Source: Nitriliruptorales bacterium (GTDB lineage Bacteria; Actinomycetota; Nitriliruptoria; Nitriliruptorales; Nitriliruptoraceae). Taken from it: a stretch of DNA of 37,875 nucleotides. Numbering within the stretch: the stretch's first letter is position 1; the number at the start of each line of letters is the position of its first letter. A program made the translations under genes and the position numbers. The notes under the pieces are model-generated. The model did not search any database and was not told the origin of the DNA. It was given only the letters and a program-made list of their open reading frames with translations. Below, in pieces: positions 1 through 12,773 of this stretch. The stretch covers positions 1 to 37,875 of the forward strand of contig JAGXFT010000005.1 in assembly GCA_024637135.1 (NCBI GenBank). The letters are read 5' to 3'.

Positions 1-1161
1 GCCGACCTGGGGCGGATCCACGATGTCGATCCGACCGACGGCGACGCGGTCGCGGCGTTGGCCGCCGACCGGCGGATGGACCTGGTGGTCGTGGGGCCGG
101 AGGCACCGCTGGTGGCCGGGGTCGCCGACGACCTGCGGGCCCGGGACGTGGCCGTGTTCGGACCGTCCGCGGCCGCCGCGAAACTGGAGGGCTCGAAGTC
201 GTTCGCCCGCGAGATGATGGCCGAGGCCGGGGCACCCTCGGCCGGGTACGTGTCGACCTCCAACCGCAACGAGGCCTACCGGGCGCTGGACCGCTTCGGC
301 AGCCCCTACGTCGTCAAGGCGGACGGACTGGCGGCCGGCAAGGGCGTGCGGGTCTCCCGGGACCTGGTCGAGGCCCGCGCCGCCGTGGACGACGCGCTGG
401 TGCACCGGGTGTTCGGCGACGCCGGCGCGAACGTCGTGATCGAGGAGTTCCTGGACGGGCCCGAGCGGTCGGTCTTCGGTGTCTGCGACGGCACCGACGT
501 GGTGCTGCTGACGCCGGCGCAGGACTACAAGCGCGCGCTGGACGACGACCGGGGGCCAAACACGGGTGGCATGGGGTCGTTCAGCCCGGTGCCGGGGTTC
601 GGGCTGGACGACGGTGTGGTCCGGCTGCTCGCGGACTCGGTGTTCCGGCCGGTCCTGGCCGTGATGGCCGATCGGGGGATGCCGTTCCGGGGCCTGTTGT
701 ACGCGGGGTTGGCGGTGACCGACGACGGCCCCCGGTTGATCGAGTTCAACGCACGCTTCGGGGACCCGGAGACCCAGGTCATCCTGCCGCGGCTGGCCTC
801 GGACCTCGGTGACCTGGTGTGGGCGTCGGCGACGGGGTCGGTGCGCGACGTCGCCGTGTCGTGGGACGACCGGTCCTGGGTGACGATCGTGCTGGCCTCC
901 GGTGGCTATCCCGGCACCTACCCGACCGGGATGCCGATCCATGGACTGGACGCGGTCGCCGACCTGCCCGACGTCCACGTCCTGCACGCCGGCACCGCTC
1001 GGTCCGACGACGGCCAGGTCATGACGGCTGGTGGACGCGTGCTCGACGTGGTCGCGGTGGGCGACGACGTGGCGACGGCGCGCGCAGCCGCGACCGAGGC
1101 GGCCGACCTGCTCCAGTTCGACGGGATGCAACGGCGCCACGACATCGCCGCCGGGATCTGA
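1..1161 (+). CDS. purD: Phosphoribosylamine-glycine ligase (GAR synthetase), 5' end missing
   Basis: Cytosolic ATP-grasp enzyme joining glycine to 5-phosphoribosylamine, the second step of de novo purine synthesis. The frame is open from base 1, so the gene begins outside the window; 386 codons remain, and about 40-50 N-terminal residues of the usual ~420 are missing. Family landmarks appear in order: [11 protein letters not shown] (ATP-grasp), [22 protein letters not shown], the metal-binding stretch [13 protein letters not shown], and the C-terminal [12 protein letters not shown]. The TTG at 58 is an internal codon, because frame and homology continue upstream of it. A methyltransferase starts 5 bp after the stop, suggesting co-transcription. 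purE lies 10 kb downstream on the same strand, separated by unrelated genes. The identification is secure. Confidence 0.97.
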   Translation, partial: ADLGRIHDVDPTDGDAVAALAADRRMDLVVVGPEAPLVAGVADDLRARDVAVFGPSAAAAKLEGSKSFAREMMAEAGAPSAGYVSTSNRNEAYRALDRFGSPYVVKADGLAAGKGVRVSRDLVEARAAVDDALVHRVFGDAGANVVIEEFLDGPERSVFGVCDGTDVVLLTPAQDYKRALDDDRGPNTGGMGSFSPVPGFGLDDGVVRLLADSVFRPVLAVMADRGMPFRGLLYAGLAVTDDGPRLIEFNARFGDPETQVILPRLASDLGDLVWASATGSVRDVAVSWDDRSWVTIVLASGGYPGTYPTGMPIHGLDAVADLPDVHVLHAGTARSDDGQVMTAGGRVLDVVAVGDDVATARAAATEAADLLQFDGMQRRHDIAAGI

Positions 1162-1166
1162 CCGAC

Positions 1167-2027
1167 GTGGCGACCGACATGGCGGGCGAGGCGGCGGACC
1201 GGCGCGCGGTGGCCGGGAGCCCGTCCGACGTCGACTGGTCGGCGGCACCGGTCTGGACCAGCCGGCTGGCCACGCTGCGCAACGTCGTGCGACAGGAACT
1301 GGTGGCGCGGCAGGTCGCCGAGGTGGTCGGCGCCACGACCGGGCGCGCCCTGGACGTGGGTGCCGGCCAGGGCACGCAGTCGATCCGGCTGGCCCGTCGT
1401 GGCTGGGAGGTGGTGGCCCACGAGCCCGATCCGGCGATGCGGGCGGCGTGCGACCGCGCGTTGGCCGCCGAGCCACCGCCGGTGCGGGCACGGGTCCGGG
1501 TGGTCGCCGGCGGGCTGGACGAGCTCGCGAGCGCGCCGGCAGCGAGCATGGACCTGGTCCTGTGCCACGGGGTGCTCATGTACCTGCCGCAGGCGGAGGA
1601 GGCGGTGGACACCCTGGCGCGCCATGCCGGACCCGGCGCACTGGTGTCGCTGGTGACCCGCAACGCCCGTGCCCTGGCCTTCCGCCCCGCCCGACGGGGT
1701 GACTGGGCGGCTGCCCGGGCGTTGCTCGACGAGGCCGACCGAGCCGCTGCGACGGCACGTGATCCCGGGTACGTCAACGAACTGGGCGTGTCGTGTCGGG
1801 CCGACGACGTTGACCGCCTCGCGACGTTGCTGGCCGACCGGGGCCTGGCCATGGTCGGCTGGTACGGGGTGCGCCTGGCCGTTGACGGTGCCGCGCCGGA
1901 GATGCCCGTGCCGGACGACGCGGGCGACGTGGCCATGCTGCTCGACGTCGAGGAGGAACTGGGCCGCCGCGACCCCTACCGCGGCGTCGCGCCGTTGTTC
2001 CACCTGCTCGCACGGCGCGTCGCGTGA
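1167..2027 (+). CDS. Class I SAM-dependent methyltransferase
   Basis: Predicted cytosolic methyltransferase of 286 aa with a Rossmann SAM-binding fold. Motif I is LDVGAGQGT at residues 62-70. The acidic residue ending strand 2 is in VVAHEPDP (E86). Motif IV-like DLVLCHGVLMYL and a post-motif 'GPGALVSLVTRN' segment follow. The pattern recalls the CmoM/SmtA-like branch, which methylates a tRNA wobble modification, but the substrate cannot be read from the sequence. GTG 1167 is 5 bp after the purD stop; ATG 1179 is an alternative in the same frame. The reading frame runs further upstream inside purD, but that part is a shadow. The stop overlaps the next start by 4 bp, so the three genes probably form one transcript. 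Confidence 0.85.
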   Translation: MATDMAGEAADRRAVAGSPSDVDWSAAPVWTSRLATLRNVVRQELVARQVAEVVGATTGRALDVGAGQGTQSIRLARRGWEVVAHEPDPAMRAACDRALAAEPPPVRARVRVVAGGLDELASAPAASMDLVLCHGVLMYLPQAEEAVDTLARHAGPGALVSLVTRNARALAFRPARRGDWAAARALLDEADRAAATARDPGYVNELGVSCRADDVDRLATLLADRGLAMVGWYGVRLAVDGAAPEMPVPDDAGDVAMLLDVEEELGRRDPYRGVAPLFHLLARRVA

Positions 2028-2572
2028 CCACGATGCGACGGATCGTGGTGCGTGGATCATCGGGCAGCGGGAAGTCGCGCCTCGCGGCCGCACTGGCCAC
2101 GGCGCTGGGGCTGCGCCACGTCGAGCTCGATGCCTTCTACCACCAGCGGGGCTGGCAGCCGGCGGAACCCGCGGCCTTCCGGGCGGCCGTCGACGAGGCC
2201 ACCCGCGGCGACGGGTGGGTGGTCGACGGGAACTACCGTGAGGTGCAGGACCTGGTCGTGGCACGCGCCGACACCATCGTGTGGCTCGACCTGCCCCGAA
2301 GGCTCGTCATGCGGCGGCTGGTGGCCCGCACGCTCGGGCGCGGGCTGCTGCGGCGCCCGTTGTGGAACGGCAACCGCGAGTCGGCCCTGGGGATCGTCCG
2401 GCGTGACCCCGAGCGCAACCTGGTCCTGTGGGCGTGGCAGCACTTCGACGAGCGTCACGCCGAGGCGGTCGCGGCACCCCACGACCCGGACCTCGCCCAC
2501 GCGCACGTCGTGCGGCTGCGCTCACCGGACCAGGTCGCCGACTTCCTGGGCGACGTCGACCGGGTCGCGTGA
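2024..2572 (+). CDS. P-loop kinase-like NTPase (FlaR / adenylate-kinase-like)
   Basis: A 182-aa P-loop protein with Walker A GSSGSGKS at residues 11-18, an early LDAFYHQRGW segment, and 'WVVDGNY' before 'DTIVWLDLP'. This is the pattern of proteins annotated as DNA-topology modulation protein FlaR or AAA family ATPase, a branch related to adenylate kinase. The phosphate acceptor is unknown. An arginine-rich lid region (RLVMRRLVARTLGR, then RRP) is typical of the family. Start GTG 2024 overlaps the methyltransferase stop in a GTGA junction, which implies translational coupling; ATG 2033 is an in-frame alternative. The gene ends 22 bp before the convergent membrane-protein gene. Confidence 0.8.
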   Translation: MTTMRRIVVRGSSGSGKSRLAAALATALGLRHVELDAFYHQRGWQPAEPAAFRAAVDEATRGDGWVVDGNYREVQDLVVARADTIVWLDLPRRLVMRRLVARTLGRGLLRRPLWNGNRESALGIVRRDPERNLVLWAWQHFDERHAEAVAAPHDPDLAHAHVVRLRSPDQVADFLGDVDRVA

Positions 2573-2594
2573 GCGGCACCTGGAGTCGCCGCCG

Positions 2595-3047
2595 TCAGCC
2601 CAGGAAGAAGCGGACGTCCAGCACGATGCTGAAGGCGAGCAGCCCCACGACGACGGCGATGAAGGCCGTGTACGCCCACCGGTAGGTCCAGTTGGCCTGC
2701 CACACCCGCCGCAGGCTCCGGATCGACATGCCGACCGCGGCGATCGCCAGCGCCAGCCCGAGGGGTCGGGCCACCACGCCCGCCCACGCGATCGCGGGCA
2801 GCAGGATCGGGATCAGCACGTAGGTCAGGAGGCAGCGGGTCGCGGACAGCACCAGCGATCCCTGCAGGTCCATCAGCGCCCGTGGCTCGGCGTCGCGCAG
2901 GCCGAGGACCCGGCGGGCGAGCTGGTCGAGGCTGCTGTGCCCGTGGTCACGCGGTGACGGTGGTGGCGCCGTTTCCACCGTCGACGACGGCGCGTCGGTC
3001 CGGTCCGGCGCAGGGCCGGACGGCGTCGGTGAGGTGGTGTGGGACAC
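2595..3047 (-). CDS. Small membrane protein of unknown function
   Basis: Not recognised as a named family. With GTG 3047 as start it is 150 aa: a Pro/Thr/Ser-rich, probably disordered N-terminal half, then three hydrophobic segments (around LTYVLIPILLPAIAWAG, LGLALAIAAVGM and AYTAFIAVVVGLLAF), ending in DVRFFLG. A longer version starting at 3155 would overlap the 3' end of the EamA gene and adds Arg/Pro-rich sequence that looks non-coding, so I prefer 3047. It lies 76 bp downstream of the EamA permease on the same strand and may be the last gene of that group. It is convergent with the P-loop gene. Confidence 0.6.
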   Translation of the reverse strand: MSHTTSPTPSGPAPDRTDAPSSTVETAPPPSPRDHGHSSLDQLARRVLGLRDAEPRALMDLQGSLVLSATRCLLTYVLIPILLPAIAWAGVVARPLGLALAIAAVGMSIRSLRRVWQANWTYRWAYTAFIAVVVGLLAFSIVLDVRFFLG

Positions 3048-3123
3048 GGGCGGCTGCGCTCCGAACGGGTGCGCCCATCGTACGCCCCTGCGTGTCGGCG
3101 CCACCGCTGGCCCCGCCCGGTGC

Positions 3124-4038
3124 TCAGGCTTCGCGCCGCGATGCCGCGGCCGCACCGGCGATCACCAGGGACACGCCCAGCACCGCCGCGGGGTGGACAC
3201 GGTCGCCCAGCACGACGACGCCCAGTGCGACGGCGACGACCGGGATGACATAGGTCACGTACGACGCGCGCGGCCCCCCCACGCGACCCGTCAACGTGCC
3301 CATCATCACGAAGGCGGCGCCGGTGCCCACCACGCCCAGGACCAGCGTCGCTGCCACCGGCACGACCTCGAACCGACTGCGGGGCACCGCGTACAACCCG
3401 AACGGTGCCGTCCATGCGGTCGCCTGGACCAGCAGTCTGGTCATGACGGGGACCGCCCCGTGGCGTTGCTGCAACGGGGCCAACAGGTTCACCGACCACC
3501 CGTAGAGCATCGTGGCGACCAGGACCAGCACGATCCCGAACAGGGCCGTGGAGCCGCCGGCGGACGTGCTGGCGGTGCTGACCACGGCCATGCCGACGAA
3601 CCCCACGACCAGGCCGATCCGTTGCGGCCCGCGCGGCGGTCGCCCGAAGAACAGGCCACCGAGCAGGGCCGCCCAGATGGGCATCGCCCCGTTGAGGATG
3701 CCAGCCACCGAGGAGTTGACGTGCTGTTCGGCGATCGGGAACAGCGTGAACGGGATGGCGACCCAGATCACGGCCAGCAACGCGATGGTGCGTCGGTCGG
3801 CCCGATCGATCTCGACCCGGCGGCGTCGCAGGACCAGCAGCGTCGCCGCGCCCGAGGCCACTCGCAGCCACGTCACCAGTCCCGGGTGGAGTGCCTCGAG
3901 GCCGACCGCCATCAGCAGGAACGACGAGCCCCAGACCAGTGCCAGCGCGGCCAACAGCACCCAGTCCAGGCGCGCGAACGGGTCCCGGTCGGAACGGACC
4001 GGACTGGTGGTCGGCGTGGGGACGGCGGCCTGGGTCAT
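3124..4038 (-). CDS. EamA/DMT-family permease
   Basis: A 304-aa integral membrane transporter of the drug/metabolite transporter superfamily, with two EamA repeats of about five helices each. Visible marks are LALVWGSSFLLMAVGLEALHPGLVTWLR at the start (the usual W-G-S-S-F motif), NSSVAGILNGAMPIWAALLGG in the first repeat, and ATLVLGVVGTGAAFVMMGTL followed by SYVTYVIPVVAVALGVVVLGD in the second. Family members export amino acids, purines or other small metabolites; the substrate here is unknown. Start ATG 4038 lies 8 bp after the stop of the 115-aa gene, so the two are probably translated from one mRNA. The reading frame continues far upstream, but that part is Arg/Pro-rich shadow. Confidence 0.9.
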   Translation of the reverse strand: MTQAAVPTPTTSPVRSDRDPFARLDWVLLAALALVWGSSFLLMAVGLEALHPGLVTWLRVASGAATLLVLRRRRVEIDRADRRTIALLAVIWVAIPFTLFPIAEQHVNSSVAGILNGAMPIWAALLGGLFFGRPPRGPQRIGLVVGFVGMAVVSTASTSAGGSTALFGIVLVLVATMLYGWSVNLLAPLQQRHGAVPVMTRLLVQATAWTAPFGLYAVPRSRFEVVPVAATLVLGVVGTGAAFVMMGTLTGRVGGPRASYVTYVIPVVAVALGVVVLGDRVHPAAVLGVSLVIAGAAAASRREA

Positions 4039-4046
4039 GGTCGTCG

Positions 4047-4394
4047 TCAGCCGCGCCCGAGGCGGGCGGCGGCCGCGACCAGGGCCGGGTGGTCCGGGTC
4101 GTGGACGAAGCGGGACAGGATCCGGGCGGCCAGGCGGTGCACGGCCGCGTCCGGGTCGGTGGCCGTCGGCGCCAGGTGGTCGGCTCGTGCGGCGCGGGCG
4201 AGGTCGACCAGCACCGCGTCGGTGCAGGCCCGTGACCGTTCCGTGACCGGTGCCGCGAGCGCCATCGACACGGTCATGAAGGTGTCCCGTGGTGGCGCTG
4301 GCGCCAGCGTCGGGACGGACACGGCGTACCAGTCCGCGGGCCGCTCCCGGCCGGCGGAACGAGCGTGTCGGGTGGGGATCGTGAGCGCGGTCAT
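4047..4394 (-). CDS. Hypothetical protein, 115 aa
   Basis: I do not recognise this family. Support for a real gene is a strong AAGGAG ribosome-binding site 6 bases before ATG 4394, tight spacing to the EamA gene, and a C-terminal helical half rich in Ala and Leu (DAVLVDLARAARADHL, HRLAARILSRFVHD). No membrane segment or signal peptide is evident. The frame extends far upstream opposite the GlxA-type gene, but that part is a shadow. Its position as first gene of a unit divergent from a GlxA-type regulator suggests that regulator controls it; this is inference. Confidence 0.6.
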   Translation of the reverse strand: MTALTIPTRHARSAGRERPADWYAVSVPTLAPAPPRDTFMTVSMALAAPVTERSRACTDAVLVDLARAARADHLAPTATDPDAAVHRLAARILSRFVHDPDHPALVAAAARLGRG

Positions 4395-4569
4395 GGTGGT
4401 CTCCTTGGCGATGCGGTCGGGGGTGGTGCGGTCGTGTGGGCACACGTCGTCGGTGGCGACGCGTCGCGGGCACGCGGTGCTCCACCCGGCCAACGCACGA
4501 ACCGGTGCGGGCGTGAGCCCGCCGGGCGAACATGACCCCACCGTCGCAGGTGGCGTCGTGCCCGGCGAG

Positions 4570-4583
4570 TGGCAGACTTGCCA
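4570..4583. promoter_or_regulatory. Inverted repeat TGGCA-N4-TGCCA between divergent genes
   Basis: The intergenic interval 4395-4676 separates the 115-aa gene (leftward) from the GlxA-type regulator (rightward). It contains a perfect 5-bp inverted repeat with a 4-bp spacer about 95 bp before the regulator start. The bottom strand reads TGGCAAGTCT, 8 of 10 matches to the published AdpA consensus TGGCSNGWWY; AdpA has the same DJ-1-plus-AraC architecture. It is an operator candidate only. Confidence 0.3.
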
Positions 4584-4676
4584 TTCACCATCACGATCCG
4601 GCCATGCCTCGTTCGTGCCCGCGACACGCCCCCCAGCCCTGCCTACCGTCGGTCCCGGCACCAAGAGGAGCAGGCG

Positions 4677-5690
4677 ATGACACACACCGTGGCACTGGTG
4701 ACGATGGACCGGATCAGCCCGTACGAGTTCGCCATCGCGTGCGAGGTGTTCGGCCTTGCCCGGGGCGAGATCATGCGCGCCCACGGTCTGGACGAGTGGT
4801 ACGACCTGCGCATCTGCGCGGAGGCCCCCGGGGTCCCATTGCGGACCGCCTTCGACGGCTTCACCATGACCGTCACTGGGAGCCTTGCGGAGGTTGCGGC
4901 CGCCGACACGGTGATCGTGCCGATGGCCCCGAAGCCCCCGGATGCCGAGGAGATGCCGACCCTGCGGCGTGAACCCGGATCGATGTCGCCCGCGGTGCTG
5001 GACGCCCTCCGGGCCGCCCACGACAACGGCGCCCGGATGGTGTCGTTCTGTTCCGGGGCGATGGTGCTCGCCGACGCCGGCATCCTGGACGGTCGACGGG
5101 CCACGACCCACTGGATGTTCCTCGAGACGTTGCGGTCGTGGTATCCCCGTGTCGACGTGGTCGGGGACGTCCTGCACGTCCGGGACCGCGACGTGTGGAC
5201 GTCGGCGGGCTCGGCGGCCGCGATGGACCTGTCGCTGGAACTGGTTCGCGAGGACCTGGGTGTGGACGTCGCGGACGGGGTCGCCAGGCGGATGGTGGTC
5301 CCACCCCATCGCGACGGTGGACAGGCGCAGTACGTCGCGGCCGCACCGCGCCCGCCGACGGCCGAGCACGCGCTCGGCCAGGTCATGGCGTGGGCCGTCG
5401 ACCACCTGCACGAATCGTTGACCGTCGAGGACCTCGCGGACCAGGCGGCGTTGTCACCCCGGACCTTCAACCGACACTTCCGCAGGGCCAACGGGACGAC
5501 CCCGCACCAATGGCTCACGGGGCAACGCGTTGCCCGCGCCCGTTCCCTGCTGGAGACCAGTGACCTGACCGTCGACCAGGTCGCCGCCCGCAGTGGGCTC
5601 GGCTCCGCGGCCAACCTGCGGGCGCGGTTGGCGGACGCGGTCGGTGTCACCCCGACGGCCTATCGCCGCCGCTTCGCCCGCGCCGGCTGA
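4677..5690 (+). CDS. GlxA-family transcriptional regulator (DJ-1/PfpI domain + AraC HTH)
   Basis: A 337-aa DNA-binding regulator. Residues about 1-190 form a DJ-1/PfpI-like domain opening TVALVTMDRISPYEFA and containing the nucleophile-elbow motif SFCSGAMVLADAG with Cys125. Residues about 230-337 are an AraC-type double HTH (SLTVEDLADQAALSPRTFNRHF ... GVTPTAYRRRF). Start ATG 4677 has a GAGGAG Shine-Dalgarno six bases upstream; the longer frame from 4569 lacks one. This architecture is that of AdpA and GlxA regulators. Members usually act at their own and neighbouring promoters, so the divergent 115-aa gene and EamA permease are the obvious candidate targets. The effector is unknown. Confidence 0.92.
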   Translation: MTHTVALVTMDRISPYEFAIACEVFGLARGEIMRAHGLDEWYDLRICAEAPGVPLRTAFDGFTMTVTGSLAEVAAADTVIVPMAPKPPDAEEMPTLRREPGSMSPAVLDALRAAHDNGARMVSFCSGAMVLADAGILDGRRATTHWMFLETLRSWYPRVDVVGDVLHVRDRDVWTSAGSAAAMDLSLELVREDLGVDVADGVARRMVVPPHRDGGQAQYVAAAPRPPTAEHALGQVMAWAVDHLHESLTVEDLADQAALSPRTFNRHFRRANGTTPHQWLTGQRVARARSLLETSDLTVDQVAARSGLGSAANLRARLADAVGVTPTAYRRRFARAG

Positions 5691-5883
5691 CCGCTGCGGT
5701 CCGACCCGGGTGCGCGTCGATGGTGTCGCCGGCCGGACGACGGACGCGCACGGCGAGGAACGGGCCGACGTCGTGCGGCGGGCGCACAGAAGCCTGATGG
5801 ACACTTGCCGATACCTCACCCTTCCGGTTGGATTTCCTTTGGCATCGATCCCAACGCCAGAATTCGACTGAACTGGAATCGCC

Positions 5884-9822
<3,939 letters not shown>

Positions 9823-9878
9823 CCCGGCGGTGGTCGGGTCCACCCCGGCGCCGCGCGATCACGGAACAGGCACGACAC

Positions 9879-10958
9879 ATGCCCGACGAGCGCGAGCGGC
9901 CGGACGCCGAGCCTGGGCGCGCGACCCTCAAGGAGGTCGCACGCCTGGCCGGGGTGTCGCGGTCCACCACCTCGCGCGTCCTCAACGACCACCCCAGCGT
10001 GCGGCCGGACGTGCGGGCCCGGGTGCAACGGGTCATGGACGAGGTCGGCTACGTGCCCGACGGGGTCGCCCGGAGCCTGCGCGGTGGTCGCAGCGGCATC
10101 ATCGGGCTGGTCATCCCGCAGCCACCGGCGACCGTCTTCGGCGATGCCTACTTCGCCGCACTGGTCGGGGCGGTCGTGGCGACGTCCCAGGGTGACGGCT
10201 GCACGGTGGCGACGGTGTTGGTCGACGAGCCCGACGGTGATCGGGGCACCCGGGCGATCGGGGCGAGCGAGCGCGACGGCGACCTGGTCGAGCGGTTGGC
10301 GACTGGGGGCCTGCTGGACGGCGTGGTCGTGACCGCGAGCGTGATGGGCGACCCTCTGGCCGCGGACCTGCGCCGGGCCGGCCTGCACGTGGTGGTGGTC
10401 GGCGAGCCGGGTGACCGGTCGATCCCGTCGGTCGACGTCGACAACCACGGCGGCGGTCGTGCGGCGGTCGAGCACCTCGTCCACGGTGGCCGACGACGGC
10501 TGGTCGTCGTCGGTGGTCCACGGACCAACGCCTCGGCCCGGAGCCGACGCGCCGGGGCCAGGGAGGCGGCTGCGGCGGTCGGTGCCACGGTGGTCGCCGA
10601 CGTGGCTGCGAGCGACTTCAGCGTCGACAGCGGCCGCCGCGCGATGGCGGACCTGGTCGCGGCCTCGGACGACGTCGACTTCGACGGCGTCGTGGCGGGG
10701 TCGGACGCCATCGCCTTCGGGGCCATGAAGGTCCTGCACGACCGCGGCGTCGCCGTGCCCGACCAAGTCGGCGTCGTGGGGTTCGACGACCTCGCCCCGG
10801 CACGGCTGGCCGACCCGCGACTGACCACGGTGCGCCAGCCCATCGAGCAGGTCGGTCGACGGGCCGTCGAGCGGCTGCTGGACGCGGTGGGCGGCAACCC
10901 CGCCGCCACGCGCGAGGTGCTGGAGGTCGAACTGGTGTCGCGCGGCTCCACACCCTGA
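9879..10958 (+). CDS. LacI-family transcriptional regulator
   Basis: A 359-aa repressor-type regulator. The N-terminal LacI HTH occupies residues about 15-72 (ATLKEVARLAGVSRSTTSRV, then the hinge region VPDGVARSLRGGRSG). A periplasmic-binding-protein-like effector domain fills the rest, ending in the typical GVVGFDDLAPARLADPRLTTVRQP. Such proteins usually sense sugars or sugar phosphates. Its position 56 bp behind the GH16 glycanase, same strand, suggests it governs glycan use, possibly autoregulating the pair. No clear LacI palindrome was seen before either gene. Start ATG 9879 has no strong ribosome-binding site (ACAGG only), which would fit dependence on upstream translation. Confidence 0.9.
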   Translation: MPDERERPDAEPGRATLKEVARLAGVSRSTTSRVLNDHPSVRPDVRARVQRVMDEVGYVPDGVARSLRGGRSGIIGLVIPQPPATVFGDAYFAALVGAVVATSQGDGCTVATVLVDEPDGDRGTRAIGASERDGDLVERLATGGLLDGVVVTASVMGDPLAADLRRAGLHVVVVGEPGDRSIPSVDVDNHGGGRAAVEHLVHGGRRRLVVVGGPRTNASARSRRAGAREAAAAVGATVVADVAASDFSVDSGRRAMADLVAASDDVDFDGVVAGSDAIAFGAMKVLHDRGVAVPDQVGVVGFDDLAPARLADPRLTTVRQPIEQVGRRAVERLLDAVGGNPAATREVLEVELVSRGSTP

Positions 10959-11110
10959 GTCCTGGCTCGGCGTCCGCCCCGCCGTGGTCGCCGGCCTCGC
11001 AACGGCGGTCGGGCGCAGGGAGGTTGCGCGACCTCGGCGCAGGCCCTGGCGGACCGGTCGGATCGCCCGCCTAGCCTTGGTGACACATCACCCAACGAGG
11101 ACATCCACGT

Positions 11111-11629
11111 ATGGCACAGGTCGGCATCGTCATGGGGTCGAAGACCGACCTCCCGGTCATGGAGAAGGCTGCGAAGCAACTCGAGGAGTTCGGCATCTCC
11201 CACACGCTCGACGTGATGTCGGCCCACCGCAACCCCGCGAAGGTCACCGCCTGGGCCTCGTCGGCGGCCGACGACGGCTACCAGGTGCTGATCGCGGGAG
11301 CGGGACGCGCCGCCCACCTGCCCGGCGTCGTCGCGGCCCACACGGCCCTGCCTGTCATCGGCGTGCCGTGCCTGTCCGACCACCTCGGGGGCGCCGACGC
11401 GCTCTACTCCATCGTCCAGATGCCGCCCGGCGTCCCGGTGGCCACCGTCGGGATCGACAACGCGAAGAACGCGGCCATCCTGGCCGCGCAGATCATCGCC
11501 CTGTCCGACGGCGACGTCGCCGCCGCGCTCGCGGACTTCCGCACGGCCCAGGCCGACAAGGGCATGGAGCACCGGGCGTGGTCGCCCGACACCGGCAGCG
11601 AGCGCAGCGGCTTCGGCTTCCGGCCCTGA
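11111..11629 (+). CDS. purE: N5-carboxyaminoimidazole ribonucleotide mutase
   Basis: A 172-aa cytosolic class I PurE, which moves the carboxylate of N5-CAIR to C4 to give CAIR in de novo purine synthesis (partner of PurK in bacteria). Landmarks are GIVMGSKTDLPVM at the N-terminus, DVMSAHRNP with the catalytic His, IAGAGRAAHLPGVVAAHT, PVIGVPC, and PGVPVATVGIDNAKNAAILA. Length matches the family. ATG 11111 has a GAGGA element about 9 bases upstream. No purK is adjacent; purD lies at the start of the window. Just beyond the stop lies the broken M6 protease copy. Confidence 0.97.
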   Translation: MAQVGIVMGSKTDLPVMEKAAKQLEEFGISHTLDVMSAHRNPAKVTAWASSAADDGYQVLIAGAGRAAHLPGVVAAHTALPVIGVPCLSDHLGGADALYSIVQMPPGVPVATVGIDNAKNAAILAAQIIALSDGDVAAALADFRTAQADKGMEHRAWSPDTGSERSGFGFRP

Positions 11630-11663
11630 CGCCTCCCGCCCCGGCTGCGTTCGCCCCACATCT

Positions 11664-12388
11664 GGCTGGGTCGGACTGACCGCCGACCTGTCGGCATACA
11701 CCGGCACCACGTTGCTCGGGTTCCGCTACTGGACCGACGGCGCCGTCGTCGAGCGGGGCATCTCGATCGACGAGATCGCCGTCACCGGCACTCCTGGCAC
11801 GTTGGGGCCGAGGACGGCGACCCGGAGATCACCGCGGACCCGGCCGACGGGTTCCGCGAGACCACCGGCAGCGAGGACGCGGCGTACTTCAACGCCTACA
11901 TCGCCGAGAACCGCGTCTACCGGGGCTTCGACGACGCGCTGCGCACGGGCCCGTACAACTTCGGGTTCCTGGACCAGTGCCCCGACCGGGTGGAGCACTT
12001 CCCCTACCAGGACGGGCTGCTGATCAGCTACTGGGACGACTCGCAGTCGGACAACTCGACCTCCGCCCACCCGGGCGAGGGGCTGATCCTGCCGATCGAC
12101 GCGCACCCGGGGACGATGTATGACCCCAACGGGAACCCGTACCGCCCGCGCATCCAGTCCTACGACTCCACCTTCGGGGTGGACCGGACCGACGCGCTCA
12201 CGCTGCACCTCAACAGCGTGGCGACGAACCACCCCAGCCGCCCGGCGGTCAAGGTGTTCGACGACACGCAGCAGTACTGGAACCCGAACTCGCCGACCGC
12301 CGGCGTGATCAACCCGAACACGGGCACCCAGATCCGCGTGAAGTCCACGTCCGCACAGGGCAACTTCATGCAGGTCGAGGTCCGCTGA
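11664..12388 (+). pseudogene. Truncated, frameshifted copy of the M6 protease C-terminus
   Basis: This stretch encodes only the last ~240 residues of a protein closely matching the intact M6 protease at 12774-14996. Homology starts abruptly at 11664 (GWVGLTADLSAYTG, matching GWTALTADLSGYTG), 35 bp after purE, with no start codon, signal peptide or zinc site. The frame slips at the G run 11804-11807: before it the reading is RYWTDGAVVERGIS..., after it YIAENRVYRGFDDAL and EHFPYQDGLLISYWD. Restoring one G joins the halves. The end is full length (NPNTGTQIRVK, NFMQVEVR). The segment from 11990 could be translated as 132 aa on its own but has no ribosome-binding site. It is probably the remnant of a tandem duplication. 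Confidence 0.85.
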
Positions 12389-12395
12389 CGCAGCA

Positions 12396-12459
12396 CCGAC
12401 CGGGTGGGGGTGACCTCGCCCGGTCGGACGTGGGGCCCGGTGCACGCACCGGGCCCCAC
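12396..12459 (+). terminator. Double hairpin after the M6 fragment
   Basis: Two consecutive perfect inverted repeats: CCGACCGGG (12396-12404) with CCCGGTCGG (12419-12427), then a 14-bp GC-rich stem GTGGGGCCCGGTGC (12430-12443) with its complement (12446-12459). No U-tract follows, as is common in high-GC actinobacteria. The second stem recurs after the intact M6 gene. Confidence 0.6.
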
Positions 12460-12773
12460 GCTCGTGCCACGTGCCTCGGTTGGCCACCCTCACACGCCCC
12501 CCGCCGTTCGTCCAGGCATTCGACGGAGTCGCCTGCGGGCCCGAGAAAGGGGATCCACGAACGCCGACGTACATGAAGAACAGGACATCGAAGGTCGTTG
12601 AACGCGCAACTTGGGTGTGCGCTGTGCGATTGTCGCGCGTCAGGACTGGAGGTCCCATCGTCGCTGGGCCTATGGTCCGGGGGTGGCCCGATCCGGGCCT
12701 GGGGGCATCTTGATCCACGCCGCACCACGGGGTGGTCCCGACGTGCCCGCCTGAACGAACCCCTGGAGAACCC
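12460..12773. other. Upstream region of the M6 protease gene
   Basis: This 314-bp interval holds no convincing gene; the small frames crossing it have no family signature. It must contain the M6 promoter, but I see no clear -35/-10 pair, and no palindrome worth calling an operator. Confidence 0.4.

Noticed and set aside
918-2264. Long minus-strand frames opposite purD and the methyltransferase
   Set aside because: Composition typical of antisense frames in high-GC DNA, and the plus strand encodes recognised families.
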